Positions 8,709 to 17,022 are shown, counted from the first letter of the stretch. The stretch is DNA of 64,000 nt from an uncultured archaeon (GCA_902385655.1 CABMGO010000005.1:1-64000); one strand, 5' to 3'. Notes: generated by a model from the letters alone, not told the origin. Program-made: numbers and translations.

Positions 8709-9929
8709 CTAAATTTTTTCCCAGCTATTGCCTGGCATAAAAGATAATATACTGTTTTCTCTTTTCCTTAATGGCTCTTTAACACTTATTTCATTTATGG
8801 AAATAACTTTGTCTGTTTGTTCATTATATATCAGTTTAAGTTTTATTTCGCAATCTGGCTGAAATGAGAATAAGACAGTATTTTCTGACTTTTCTTTTTT
8901 AAGAAAATCCAAATATTGGGGAAAATCGTCTTTCAAATTTAAATCACAACCTTCATATGACACCGGAGTTATATTTGAGAGTAGTGGTTGTGTTAAACTT
9001 GATTCGGAAGAAGCTAGGTTAAAGTTAATATTATTTAACACCAATCCCTGGGTTTCTGGTTTTACTATGAGTCTTATTTCTAAGTTGAATATGCCTCCTA
9101 TTGAAGGAATTACGTTTTCAAATTCTATTTTTCTTAGGGTTAGCCCAATAACTTTTTTTGTATTCTGAAGAGAGCTCCCATAAAACATGTTTTCTGAAAG
9201 ACCTATATTTTTTTTAAGAATCTTTGAACTAATTTCCCCCCAATGGTTTTCCAATATTTTTCCTAAATGTTTTATTTTTTCATCTAATTTTAAATTTAGC
9301 TTGAATTCACTGTCTAAATATTCTTTTAAGTCCTCAAGATTTTCGCATATTTTAAAATTATTTTTTGATATTGTTCTGAATTCTTTCAAGAGAATTTCTT
9401 CTGGAAAATCTCGAGTATTTTTTGTGAGGAATATGTAATTACTATTAGTGTTTTTCTTTGCATCTTCTAATAACGATAACCAAATTAAACTATCTTTAAA
9501 CCCGCAATCTTCTCTTGAAAATGGCGGGATCTTGTCTATTGCACGAGTTATGATGTTTGAACTGTCTAACTTAGGCAGGGGTAATGTCTTAATTTTTAAT
9601 TCACTCAGGATCTTTGAGGCTTTGGCTTGAAAAAATTCTTTAATTTTTTTACTTTCCCAAACAAATTCTTTCATACTCGGGTCTATACTGCTTAGGCTTT
9701 TGACTTTTAAATTTGTAGACTCAGAAGTTTCTAATGTATCTGTAATTCTTTGAGCAATTCTTTCTTCAATCACTATCTGAGGTAGACATATTTCTACATT
9801 GGAAATACGATTTTCTTCTACGAATTTTTTTAAATCCCAAAGCCATTTATGAAATAAGTGGCCGAGATTATCTCTGTCTTGGATGTAAAGTGGGTTTGTA
9901 TCTAGGACTATTGCGTATCTAGTTGCCAT
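8709..9929 (-). CDS. PIN-domain protein (DUF4935-like)
   Basis: 406 residues. The N-terminal ~190 form a PIN-like nuclease domain: Asp10 in VLDTNP, Glu55-Glu56 in the VIEERI helix, Asp146 in FKDSLIW and Asp174 in LTKNTRDF make a plausible metal-binding acidic set, as in DUF4935 proteins. The C-terminal half is beta-rich and not recognised. The start is set by a TATA box (cttataaaag) about 25 bases before the ATG; a longer reading from 10025 would translate through the promoter. It faces the HEPN gene tail to tail. Known relatives act on RNA in toxin-antitoxin or defence systems; its target is unknown. Confidence 0.65.
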   Translation of the reverse strand: MATRYAIVLDTNPLYIQDRDNLGHLFHKWLWDLKKFVEENRISNVEICLPQIVIEERIAQRITDTLETSESTNLKVKSLSSIDPSMKEFVWESKKIKEFFQAKASKILSELKIKTLPLPKLDSSNIITRAIDKIPPFSREDCGFKDSLIWLSLLEDAKKNTNSNYIFLTKNTRDFPEEILLKEFRTISKNNFKICENLEDLKEYLDSEFKLNLKLDEKIKHLGKILENHWGEISSKILKKNIGLSENMFYGSSLQNTKKVIGLTLRKIEFENVIPSIGGIFNLEIRLIVKPETQGLVLNNINFNLASSESSLTQPLLSNITPVSYEGCDLNLKDDFPQYLDFLKKEKSENTVLFSFQPDCEIKLKLIYNEQTDKVISINEISVKEPLRKRENSILSFMPGNSWEKI

Positions 9930-10039
9930 AAAAAAGAAACATTTTTTTCTTTTATAAGTAAACATATGCTCTAGTATACAGATTATAAGTCTTGGTTTAA
10001 TCAAAAGCCCACGCAAATTAGACACATCTTCCGACAGCG

Positions 10040-10052
10040 CGGTTTGGGCGTT
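10040..10052. repeat. Direct repeat, possible right att site
   Basis: CGGTTTGGGCGTT, identical to the first 13 bases of the window. It lies just beyond the PIN gene and marks the likely right end of the accessory block. A 12-base copy at 10186-10197 in the same gap shows that the motif is not unique, which weakens the att interpretation. Confidence 0.4.
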
Positions 10053-10054
10053 CT

Positions 10055-10246
10055 ATCATATTGAACGAAGTGAAATATGATTTAATTCTAATTTGGAATC
10101 GCACGGTGCGATTTGAGCAAAACGCTCTTGATTGATTTATGCAAAGCATCTAAAATAAAATTTTTACAAGAGCATTTTGCGAGTAGGTTTGGGCGTTTTT
10201 TCTGGCTTCGCTAAATTTTTTTCAATTCGAAGAGCAGAAAAAACGC
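10055..10246. repeat. Intergenic dyad-rich repeat block
   Basis: The gap 9930-10347 has no convincing ORF. It carries four inverted repeats: ATCATATT/AATATGAT (10055-10081), AATCGCAC/GTGCGATT with one spacer base (10097-10113), an imperfect 13-base pair reading CAAAACGCTCTTG and its near-complement (10118-10181), and GCGTTTTTTCTG/CAGAAAAAACGC (10193-10246). The last would make a strong hairpin. The end of the gap is AT-rich and shows nothing else. Confidence 0.6.
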
Positions 10247-10347
10247 AGTGAGGACTTTTATTTTTCCGTGAATCGCGCGATTCCCTAAAAAAATTTTGAA
10301 ATATATTTTGCAAGTAGAGAATATTTTACAAAGATTATTATTTAGAA

Positions 10348-10842
10348 TTATTCGTAAAGAACTGTTTCCTTAATCACTTTCTTCGGAGTTCTAGAAGTTT
10401 TCTTAGATTTTACTTTCTTAGCAACTTTACTTCCTGCAGAGGATGATCTCGAACGTTGGCGAGATGCAGATGAGGGACCGCCCATTATTCTGAATGACTT
10501 ATTTCCCGCAGGTGAAAATGCAACAGCAAACTTTCTTCCCTTTATGGTTTTGATTTTGTAATCGGAAGTTTTGAAACTTTCTTTCGATTTAACATCGTAA
10601 AATTCCAATTCAGAATTAGAAGCGCTCGTCTTTGCTTTAGCCTTAGATTTAGAACTTTTCTCAGATAAAGATTTTTCTAATTGCATAACTTTCTCAACCA
10701 ACATAGCCTGATTCATACTCAAATGCTGAATTTTATCATGCAAATTAGATATAGCATCATTTACCATCAACATATCTTTCTTAACGTATCCAAAACTTGC
10801 AGAAACATTCTTTTCAACTTGATCAACTGATTTGTCTACCAT
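10348..10842 (-). CDS. Coiled-coil protein with basic Ser/Lys tail
   Basis: 164 residues. Residues 1-65 form a predicted amphipathic coiled coil, followed by a Ser/Lys/Ala-rich linker, a short beta-like segment (about 85-118) and a very basic SR/K-rich tail that could bind nucleic acid. A purine-rich AGGAG motif lies upstream of the ATG. It sits alone, divergent from the U32 peptidase gene. The composition resembles small nucleic-acid-binding proteins of DPANN archaea, but I recognise no named family. Confidence 0.55.
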   Translation of the reverse strand: MVDKSVDQVEKNVSASFGYVKKDMLMVNDAISNLHDKIQHLSMNQAMLVEKVMQLEKSLSEKSSKSKAKAKTSASNSELEFYDVKSKESFKTSDYKIKTIKGRKFAVAFSPAGNKSFRIMGGPSSASRQRSRSSSAGSKVAKKVKSKKTSRTPKKVIKETVLYE

Positions 10843-10953
10843 ATCCTTTTCACTCCTTTTTTCTTTATAAATCTTTTCTTTTGTGTAACTTTATAATTAC
10901 AACAAGTAAAACAATTTAGTTAGATTTAAAACAAAGCATACGCTTTCTAAAAT

Positions 10954-12150
10954 ATGAAACCTAAATATGAACTATTAGCACCAGTTGGAAACTTTGCCAT
11001 GCTTAGAGCAGCAGTCGACGCAGGAGCAGACGCAATTTTCTTTGGATTAAAGAATTTTAACATGCGTGCAGGAGCAAAAAACTTTGAAGTTAAAGATTTA
11101 GACGAGATAAACAAAATCTGCAAACCTAAAGGTGTAAAAAAATATCTAACTCTAAACATAATCATTTATCCAGAAGAAGTAAAGAAAGTTGATGCCTTAT
11201 TAAAAAAAATAAAAAATAAAGTTGATGCAATAATCTGTTGGGACTTCTCAGTTATCAACCTATGTAAAAAACACAAAATTCCTTTCCACATTTCAACACA
11301 AGCAAGCATTTCAAATCCTGAATCCGCACTATTCTTCAAAAAACTTGGAGCAAAAAAAATTGTTTTAGCACGAGAACTAAATCTTAAACAAATAAAAGAA
11401 ATTTCAAAAACCTTTAAAGGAAAACCAGAAATAGAATGTTTCTGCCACGGGGCAATGTGTGTCTCAATCTCTGGAAGATGTTTTATGTCCCAACATTTAC
11501 ACGGATTAAGCGCTAATAGAGGAGAATGTGCTCAACCATGCAGACGTGCATATAAGATAACTGAGGAAGGCCATCCAGAGAATGAGTTAGTTCTAGATAA
11601 CAATAGAGTTATGTCTGCAAAAGATATGTGCACGCTACCCTTTATCGAACAAATGAAAAAAGCAGGAATTACTTCTTTCAAAATTGAAGGAAGAAACAGA
11701 AATCCAGAATATGTCTACACAACAGTAAAAGAATATAGAAAAGCACTTGATAAAAATTTATCTAAAGAGGAGATAACACAATCTCTTGAAGAATTAAAAA
11801 AAGTTTACAATAGGGGTTTCTCGAATGGATTCTATCTGGGCCTACCAACATCGGATGACATCTCAAAAGCAGAAACAGGAGAACAAACAGAGACAAAAAT
11901 TTTTATTGGAAAAATTTTCAAATACTGGCCAAAAATTTCCGTCGCAGAAATCCAAATTAGCAATAACGGTTTAAAGTTAGGCGACGAAATTTACATCACA
12001 AGCGATAAGACCGGAATAGTGCGAACAAAAATAGAAAGCATACAAATGGAACATAAATCACTAGAAAAAGCCAACAAGGGAGACAAAATAGGAATAAAAG
12101 TTCCAAAATGCAACGAAGGTGACGAAGTTTATTTGATTAAAATAAAATAA
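10954..12150 (+). CDS. U32 family peptidase-like / RNA hydroxylation protein
   Basis: 398 residues. The N-terminal TIM-barrel-like part has LLAPVGNFAMLRAAVDAGAD, the usual opening of the U32 family. The family Cys cluster is present: CFCHGAMC, GRCFMS and GECAQPCR (about residues 165-200). Bacterial relatives (TrhP, RlhA) hydroxylate tRNA or rRNA using prephenate and probably bind an iron-sulfur cluster; others are called collagenases. Which role applies here is not visible. The C-terminal domain (about 310-398) looks like the usual beta domain. It stands alone. Confidence 0.85.
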   Translation: MKPKYELLAPVGNFAMLRAAVDAGADAIFFGLKNFNMRAGAKNFEVKDLDEINKICKPKGVKKYLTLNIIIYPEEVKKVDALLKKIKNKVDAIICWDFSVINLCKKHKIPFHISTQASISNPESALFFKKLGAKKIVLARELNLKQIKEISKTFKGKPEIECFCHGAMCVSISGRCFMSQHLHGLSANRGECAQPCRRAYKITEEGHPENELVLDNNRVMSAKDMCTLPFIEQMKKAGITSFKIEGRNRNPEYVYTTVKEYRKALDKNLSKEEITQSLEELKKVYNRGFSNGFYLGLPTSDDISKAETGEQTETKIFIGKIFKYWPKISVAEIQISNNGLKLGDEIYITSDKTGIVRTKIESIQMEHKSLEKANKGDKIGIKVPKCNEGDEVYLIKIK

Positions 12151-12203
12151 ACATTTATATATCTTCAAAGCATTAATATTTAATAAAAGATGACAAACGT
12201 TAA

Positions 12204-12290
12204 ACTCACTTCGTTCGCAGTTGTCAAATTAAATAGCGTTAACTCGACAAGCTCTTTAACTTGCGAAGGAGGCAGATTCGCAAAATGGTA
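12204..12290 (+). promoter_or_regulatory. Shared leader element, copy A, with Shine-Dalgarno in hairpin loop
   Basis: About 40 bases beginning TAAACTCACTTCGTTCGCAG, then a variable middle, then a hairpin TTGCGAA (12261-12267) / TTCGCAA (12277-12283) whose loop holds GGAGG, directly before the ATG at 12285. The same arrangement, close in sequence on the opposite strand, precedes an unrelated gene at 54339. The loop placement suggests control of ribosome access, or a mobile intergenic repeat that brings its own start region. Confidence 0.65.
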
Positions 12291-12815
12291 AACAAATTAG
12301 GTCTTTCAATTTTGATCAGTATAATTCTCACGATAATTATTGTCTCCACAGTTAACGTAGGAGTAAGTCTTTTCCTAAATGAACCACAGTATGAAAAATA
12401 TTGTAACACGACAAAGTCTTTCCCAGTAGATACTTATGACAATATAACCAAAGATGTATGCGAGCAATACAATGGTACATGGGTTCCTCAAAACGTTCAA
12501 TGTGTAAAGGCACCTTGCCCACAAGGATATTGTGACTACTATGCAAAATGCAGCCAGGCCTACTCAGAAGCACAAAAACCATACAATCAACAAAGATTCT
12601 ATATATTTGCGGGATTGGGATTTATTTTACTTCTAATTGGATTATTTATCTCCGAAAATCTAATCCAGATAACAGGATTAGCAACAGGATGTATACTAGT
12701 ATTCGAAGGAATTGTCCAAAACTGGCAAGATAAAAAAATTGTCTTTATGGCTCTTTTAGGAATTCTTATAATCTTTGGAATTTTAGCTTACAGAGTAATT
12801 AGAAGAAAAAAATAA
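12285..12815 (+). CDS. Membrane protein with Cys-rich extracytoplasmic loop
   Basis: 176 residues: one N-terminal transmembrane helix (about 6-28), an extracytoplasmic loop with seven cysteines including a CVKAPCPQGYC stretch (about 33-95), then three hydrophobic helices to the C-terminus and a basic RRKK end. The ATG at 12285 has a strong GGAGG 12 bases before it; the upstream TTG at 12261 lies inside the leader hairpin and was rejected. The loop's CVKAPCPQG sequence resembles bits seen in other small archaeal and candidate-phylum membrane proteins. Function unknown. Confidence 0.65.
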   Translation: MVNKLGLSILISIILTIIIVSTVNVGVSLFLNEPQYEKYCNTTKSFPVDTYDNITKDVCEQYNGTWVPQNVQCVKAPCPQGYCDYYAKCSQAYSEAQKPYNQQRFYIFAGLGFILLLIGLFISENLIQITGLATGCILVFEGIVQNWQDKKIVFMALLGILIIFGILAYRVIRRKK

Positions 12816-12872
12816 ATTAATACTTCTAAGTAGTCCTACAACATTTATAACCTGATTCTTATTTCTAAATGC

Positions 12873-13010
12873 ATGGCAACAAAAAATGCTGCAGAATTTA
12901 AGAAACTTAATCAAATTGAAAGGAAAAAAATAAACGATAAAAAGAAAAAAGAAGAAGACGAATTCAAACGACAAGAAAACACCTGCCAAGCAAAATTAAA
13001 GTTTGGATAA
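12873..13010 (+). CDS. Small highly charged protein, 45 residues
   Basis: The ORF encodes MATKNAAEFKKLNQIERKKI and then a Lys/Glu-rich helix ending KLKFG. A TATA-like catttataacc sits about 25 bases before the ATG, so a leaderless mRNA is likely. The composition is that of a single charged helix; it has one Cys. Too short to assign; the coding call rests on the promoter spacing and good codon pattern. Confidence 0.5.
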   Translation: MATKNAAEFKKLNQIERKKINDKKKKEEDEFKRQENTCQAKLKFG

Positions 13011-13062
13011 GTTTAAGTATACTCAATTTTTCAAATTTCTATCACAAATCACAACTAATATT

Positions 13063-13114
13063 CATCGCGCTAAGGCTGCGATGATTGGCCAGAATCCTGC
13101 GGCGGATTCTGGCC
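13063..13114. repeat. Two GC-rich hairpins between genes
   Basis: CATCGC/GCGATG arms (13063-13083, 9-base loop) are followed 3 bases later by GGCCAGAATCC/GGATTCTGGCC (13087-13114, 6-base loop), a perfect 11-bp stem. The GC content stands out from the AT-rich surroundings. No T-run follows, so it is not a classic intrinsic terminator. It could be a REP-like palindrome or an mRNA 3' end structure. Confidence 0.6.
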
Positions 13115-13159
13115 GCTCAGATTCACAACCTTTAATAATTCAAATTCTTTAATAAAAAA

Positions 13160-13762
13160 ATGAAAAAGAAGTATTTAATTCTTCCAAGCGTTCTTCTAAT
13201 CATATTTATAGTTTTGGCATTAATCGTAAAAGTCTCTCCAACACTTTCGATAGACAATTCAGTAAGCAACTTTATTTTAAGTCACCAGAATAATTACTTA
13301 CTGAATTTTTCAAAAATAATAGGAATAATTTTTGACACGATTCCTATGATAGTTCTGTCTTTGATAATCTCAGTATTTCTTTTTATAAAATCAAAACCAA
13401 AAGAAGCATTATATTTTGCATCTGCCTCAATAATCACCGGAGCACTAATATATGTATTAAAAGATTTGATCGCAAGACCTCGACCAGTTTTACAAGCAGT
13501 GCAAGAAACAAGTTTCGCATTCCCAAGCGGACACGCAACAATTTCAATAGTCTTCTTCGGATTACTAACTCTATTCGCATTCAAACACATGAAGAGTAAA
13601 AAACAAAAAATTCTTTCATTAATAACCTCATTAGTTTTAATTCTAATCGCGGGATTAACACGAATTTACCTCAATGTCCACTGGTTAACAGATGTAATCG
13701 GAGGTTATTTACTTGGTGCAACAATATTAACTACATTCATCTATTTCTATAAAAAAGATTAA
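13160..13762 (+). CDS. PAP2-family lipid phosphatase
   Basis: 200-residue integral membrane phosphatase with the three PAP2 motifs: KDLIARPRP (KX6RP), PSGHA, and RIYLNVHWLTD (RX5HX3D). The catalytic histidine is the one in PSGHA, and His in the third motif is the nucleophile. Six hydrophobic helices are visible. The family removes phosphate from phosphatidic acid or polyprenyl pyrophosphates on the outer membrane face, so a lipid-carrier recycling role is likely. Its stop overlaps the convergent nuclease gene by 4 bases. Confidence 0.85.
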   Translation: MKKKYLILPSVLLIIFIVLALIVKVSPTLSIDNSVSNFILSHQNNYLLNFSKIIGIIFDTIPMIVLSLIISVFLFIKSKPKEALYFASASIITGALIYVLKDLIARPRPVLQAVQETSFAFPSGHATISIVFFGLLTLFAFKHMKSKKQKILSLITSLVLILIAGLTRIYLNVHWLTDVIGGYLLGATILTTFIYFYKKD

Positions 13763-14478
13763 GGATACCTATAAAACAAAATCAATCCATCATTTCCCCA
13801 AATATATAAAGAATCTCCCGCATCATTAAACTTACACGAATAATTCTTAACAAAAACTCCTGAAGAAATATTATAATGATAACCTTGACTAGTATCGTCT
13901 TTTAAATAGACTGAAAGCTTCGCACAACTATTCTCTAAAACCAACTGTTCTTTATTTGTACATCTCTGTCCGTCCTCTTCATACTTCAACTCTTTCAAAG
14001 AAATACAACCATAATTAGAAGATTTCTTCCATATGCCTAATTCTTTTTCCCTTGCAGCTTTTTCAGCAGCTCTCAACTTGTCAGAATACTTATCTTCCGC
14101 ATAAGAATAAAAATGTGCCAAACCATTTTTCAAAATCAATTCATTAAATAGTTGTCCATTATAAAAAACATATCCCAAAGTCCTACCATATTTATCTTTC
14201 TCAGAGCTCTCAACAACCACCGATTTATTTTCTAACTGTTTTATAAAAACAACATCTGCCTCTGCATTAAACTCTCCTTTTTCTGGAGTATTTATGCCTA
14301 ACAAACGAATTTTTTCATCACCATTAACAACAATCGTATCTCCATCGACAATACGAGTTATATTGACCTCCCTTTTTTCAAAGACTGCATTTCCAGAGAT
14401 CTCGGGAGAAAAGTATAGATAATATAAAACTCCGCTTAAAATAAACAAGAACAATAAAATTAAATTTCCTTTTTTCAT
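13759..14478 (-). CDS. Secreted thermonuclease (SNase) with lamin-tail-like domain
   Basis: 239 residues: an N-terminal signal anchor (about 5-25), then a staphylococcal-nuclease domain (about 36-150) with VDGDTI, the catalytic IRLLGINTPE arginine and glutamate, and the second arginine in YGRTLGYV. The C-terminal ~75 residues, with three cysteines and a closing beta pattern (SLYIWGNDGLILFYRYP), resemble a lamin-tail domain. It likely cuts DNA or RNA outside the cell or at the surface, as in many DPANN archaea that scavenge nucleotides; the latter is inference. Confidence 0.85.
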   Translation of the reverse strand: MKKGNLILLFLFILSGVLYYLYFSPEISGNAVFEKREVNITRIVDGDTIVVNGDEKIRLLGINTPEKGEFNAEADVVFIKQLENKSVVVESSEKDKYGRTLGYVFYNGQLFNELILKNGLAHFYSYAEDKYSDKLRAAEKAAREKELGIWKKSSNYGCISLKELKYEEDGQRCTNKEQLVLENSCAKLSVYLKDDTSQGYHYNISSGVFVKNYSCKFNDAGDSLYIWGNDGLILFYRYP

Positions 14479-14538
14479 AATCGAATATATATTTTAAGAT
14501 TAATAAATACTTTTAAACAATCCAAGCTCAACCATTTC

Positions 14539-15507
14539 ATGGGAAAAAAAGAGATAATAGACACGACAGCATATTTAGTCGATTCTTCAAGACATGTAAA
14601 AATTAATGATGATGCGATAAGAAGACAAGCAGAGTCATTTGCACAAAGAAATTTTGTAATTCCCGAATGGAAAGAATGTTTTCCAACCCAGCCATTAGCT
14701 AATCAAGTAGAATTATTTTGTCTAGCAAATACCACAAATTTTGCATTTACCAATTTTGAAACAGGAGAAAAGTATTTTACACGATGGCAAGGAAAAGATT
14801 GGTCTGGAGCATATGGAATGTATGCCTCAGTAAACAAAGCACTTGAAAGAGGAATTCCATTAACAGATCCAAAATATTTAGCTACAATGAGTCTAGAGGA
14901 TGTAAACAAAGTATTTTCAGAAGACGCTCAAATCCCACTCGCAGAAGAAAGAAGACAAGTTTTTAATGAAGTTGGACAAATTCTTTCAGCAAGAGGAACA
15001 AGTTTCACCGAAATGTATAAACAATCTGCAGGGAGATTATACAATCAAGGAAGAGGATTTGTTGAGCGACTTGTAGATACTTTCCCATCGTTTGATGATT
15101 CAACAACAATTGATGGCAGAAAAATATTATTTTACAAAAGAGCTCAACTAGCTCCAGCAGAAATTCAAGGAAGATTACTTCCAGAGGGAATAACTGCCTT
15201 TGAAGATGTAGATGAATTAACTGCATTTGCTGATTATGTTCTTCCAAAAGGTATGCGCACAGTAGGGATTCTAGAATACTCTCCAGAACTAGCACAAAGA
15301 GTAGACGCTGGACAATTAATCCCGAGAGAAAGTCGAGAAGAATTAGAAATAAGGGCTGCTTCAATCCATGCATTTGATAGACTTTTAAGACAGATAAATA
15401 CTCAAAGACAGACGCCAATAAATACACTCCATTTAGATTATGCAATTTGGGCAGAATTTAGAAAACAACCTGGCAAACATCATCTAACAAAAACAACAAA
15501 CTACTGA
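14539..15507 (+). CDS. Queuosine-salvage protein, DUF2419 (Qng1-like)
   Basis: 322 residues matching the queuosine 5'-phosphate N-glycosylase family. The diagnostic blocks are in order: WSGAYGMYASVNKALERGIP, LTDPKYLATMS, PLAEERR, a long helix with SA near residue 175, FYKRAQL, ELTAFADYVLP, LEYSPELAQ, and a closing LDYAIW. The family releases the queuine base from queuosine nucleotides so it can be reused in tRNA. Archaea normally make archaeosine, so an archaeal copy is noteworthy: it may salvage a related deazaguanine, feed on host or community queuosine, or act on another nucleotide. No other deazaguanine gene is nearby. Confidence 0.85.
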   Translation: MGKKEIIDTTAYLVDSSRHVKINDDAIRRQAESFAQRNFVIPEWKECFPTQPLANQVELFCLANTTNFAFTNFETGEKYFTRWQGKDWSGAYGMYASVNKALERGIPLTDPKYLATMSLEDVNKVFSEDAQIPLAEERRQVFNEVGQILSARGTSFTEMYKQSAGRLYNQGRGFVERLVDTFPSFDDSTTIDGRKILFYKRAQLAPAEIQGRLLPEGITAFEDVDELTAFADYVLPKGMRTVGILEYSPELAQRVDAGQLIPRESREELEIRAASIHAFDRLLRQINTQRQTPINTLHLDYAIWAEFRKQPGKHHLTKTTNY

Positions 15508-15582
15508 CATAGTAATCTTTAAAAAGCTACTTTTTATCTTAAACTTACTACTAAATAAAAAGTTTAGTATGAGTAGGTAAAA

Positions 15583-15891
15583 ATGACAAAAGTTAGAATA
15601 AAATTACAAAGCGTAGACATTGAAAAACTTAACGGAGTAATTGAGAATATAAAATCAATTGCATCTAGTTCCGGTACAGTTGTTTCTGGCCCAATACCAT
15701 TACCTACAAAAAGATTAAAAGTTACTACAAGAAAATCCCCATGTGGAAACGGAACAGCTACATTCGACAATTTTGAAATGAGAATCCATAAGAGAGTTCT
15801 TGATTTGCCTTCAAATGACAAAGTTCTTCACAATATCATGAGAATCCAAATTCCAAGAACAGTTTCTATTAAGATCGAAATGTTGGATTAA
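15583..15891 (+). CDS. rps10: 30S ribosomal protein uS10
   Basis: 102 residues, the usual archaeal length, beginning MTKVRIKLQSVDIEKL. The conserved signature GPIPLPTKRLKVTTRKSPCG is present, then EMRIHKRVLDL, and it ends in IPRTVSIKIEM. uS10 lies in the head of the small subunit. It is usually beside EF-1 alpha in archaea, but here it stands between unrelated genes, which fits the scattered operons of reduced DPANN genomes. Confidence 0.95.
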   Translation: MTKVRIKLQSVDIEKLNGVIENIKSIASSSGTVVSGPIPLPTKRLKVTTRKSPCGNGTATFDNFEMRIHKRVLDLPSNDKVLHNIMRIQIPRTVSIKIEMLD

Positions 15892-15934
15892 TAATTCTAG
15901 AGGTGATTCTACTCAGAGATTCTGAGAAAAGAAA

Positions 15935-16450
15935 ATGACATTTAAACCAATAAACCTACAAGACATTTTAATTCAAAATATTTCTGATCAACCCTATAGG
16001 ATCTGGGATAATTCTCCTCAAAAAGTTTTTCATGACTACCGGGTCCACGGATATGTAATTAATAAAGAAGGCAAAGCAGAAGAAGTTGGCCATATTACTC
16101 TCTCACGATGTTGCTATTCTGCTATCGATTATGACAATGACGATTTCTGGTTCGAAAAAAAAGGAAAAATAAAAACCCCAAGAGTAGTTGCAGTTTTCCA
16201 AGACACGGAAGAAAGTTTTAGAGGGCAAGGAGTAAGCGGAGAACTTCTAAAATTAGTAAATACTATGGCTAAAGTAAAATTTGGCTGCTCAATCTCTTCA
16301 GATACAACTTTCTGCCATTCTCCAGTTTATAATTGGAAAGAAAAAAATTATGTTGAGAGACCAGCAAAAAAAGTATGGGAAAAACTAGAAGTAGAAGGTT
16401 TTGCATACAGCCACCTATATCGAGACAAACCTAGATGGGTTATGCTATAA
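15935..16450 (+). CDS. GNAT-like acetyltransferase
   Basis: 171 residues. The segment FRGQGVSGELLKLVNTMAK (about 90-108) has the R/Q-x-x-G-x-G/A acetyl-CoA pyrophosphate loop of the GNAT fold. An acidic/aromatic stretch (YDNDDFWF) and a VVAVFQD strand come before it, as in the family. Five cysteines lie nearby, including a CC pair. The substrate is unknown. The gene follows uS10 by 43 bases; a small hairpin (CTCAGA/TCTGAG, 15912-15926) lies between and runs close to the start. Confidence 0.6.
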   Translation: MTFKPINLQDILIQNISDQPYRIWDNSPQKVFHDYRVHGYVINKEGKAEEVGHITLSRCCYSAIDYDNDDFWFEKKGKIKTPRVVAVFQDTEESFRGQGVSGELLKLVNTMAKVKFGCSISSDTTFCHSPVYNWKEKNYVERPAKKVWEKLEVEGFAYSHLYRDKPRWVML

Positions 16451-16452
16451 AA

Positions 16453-16863
16453 TCAAGCTTCGTTTGGATAAACAAAATCCCTTAACACATTACCATGGTC
16501 TAAAGCAGAAAGAAGTCCATCTCGAAGAACGTAGAGTCTTCTCAATTCCTTACGAAAAGAATCTTTCGATCCCTTAAGAAAAGCCAAATCTCTAGATAAA
16601 GTAGCATCAGAAAGAAGATAGTGATGTTCAGCAAGATATTTATCAAAATCAGTGAACATAGTAACAATATTAACAGCTTGTTTCAAACTAGACTCGAAAT
16701 TAATCTGAGAAGTATTATGACGATCAAGAGCCATAATATCCACATTCCTCTCCAAAGTTCTAAAAAGCCTATCAACAGCACTCTGGCTACATAATTCCTG
16801 CAATTCATTCATTTTTGTCCTTACTCTATAACCTTCTCTGAAACTTTCCAAATCTATAGGCAT
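16453..16863 (-). CDS. Helical protein of unknown function
   Basis: 136 residues, almost all helical by composition, with no cysteines beyond one and no membrane segment. It ends two bases beyond the stop of the convergent GNAT gene. No motif was recognised; the regular charged pattern suggests a small helical bundle. The 159-base gap upstream, up to the DNA alkylation repair gene, shows only AT-rich sequence and a weak TCCC/GGGA dyad. Confidence 0.5.
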   Translation of the reverse strand: MPIDLESFREGYRVRTKMNELQELCSQSAVDRLFRTLERNVDIMALDRHNTSQINFESSLKQAVNIVTMFTDFDKYLAEHHYLLSDATLSRDLAFLKGSKDSFRKELRRLYVLRDGLLSALDHGNVLRDFVYPNEA

Positions 16864-17022
16864 TTTTTACGTAAAGGAATTTAAGGTAACTCCAAACTAT
16901 TTCTTACTAGAAGAATAAAAAATAAATAAAATAAGTATTTAAAAATGTTCCCCTTGCATAAAGGGACACTTTAAAATGGATAATCTTTAATGCAGGAAAA
17001 GTATCGCTTTATTTTTTCAAAA

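Noticed and set aside
9930..10025. Extended N-terminus of the PIN protein
   Set aside because: The added 32 codons read through the TATA box and AT-rich promoter; the shorter start has ideal leaderless spacing.
10186..10197. Third copy of GGTTTGGGCGTT as a second right att site
   Set aside because: It is embedded in the GCGTTTTTTCTG hairpin arm, so it may match by shared repeat composition, and no gene block ends there.
12285..12305. Similarity of MVNKL starts at 12285 and 63100 as evidence of a shared leader
   Set aside because: Only about 14 bases around the ATG match, and 63100 lacks the hairpin and the upstream block.
15005..15445. 146-codon open frame on the minus strand
   Set aside because: It is antisense to the queuosine-salvage gene, Leu-rich without any motif, and lacks a promoter-like start.
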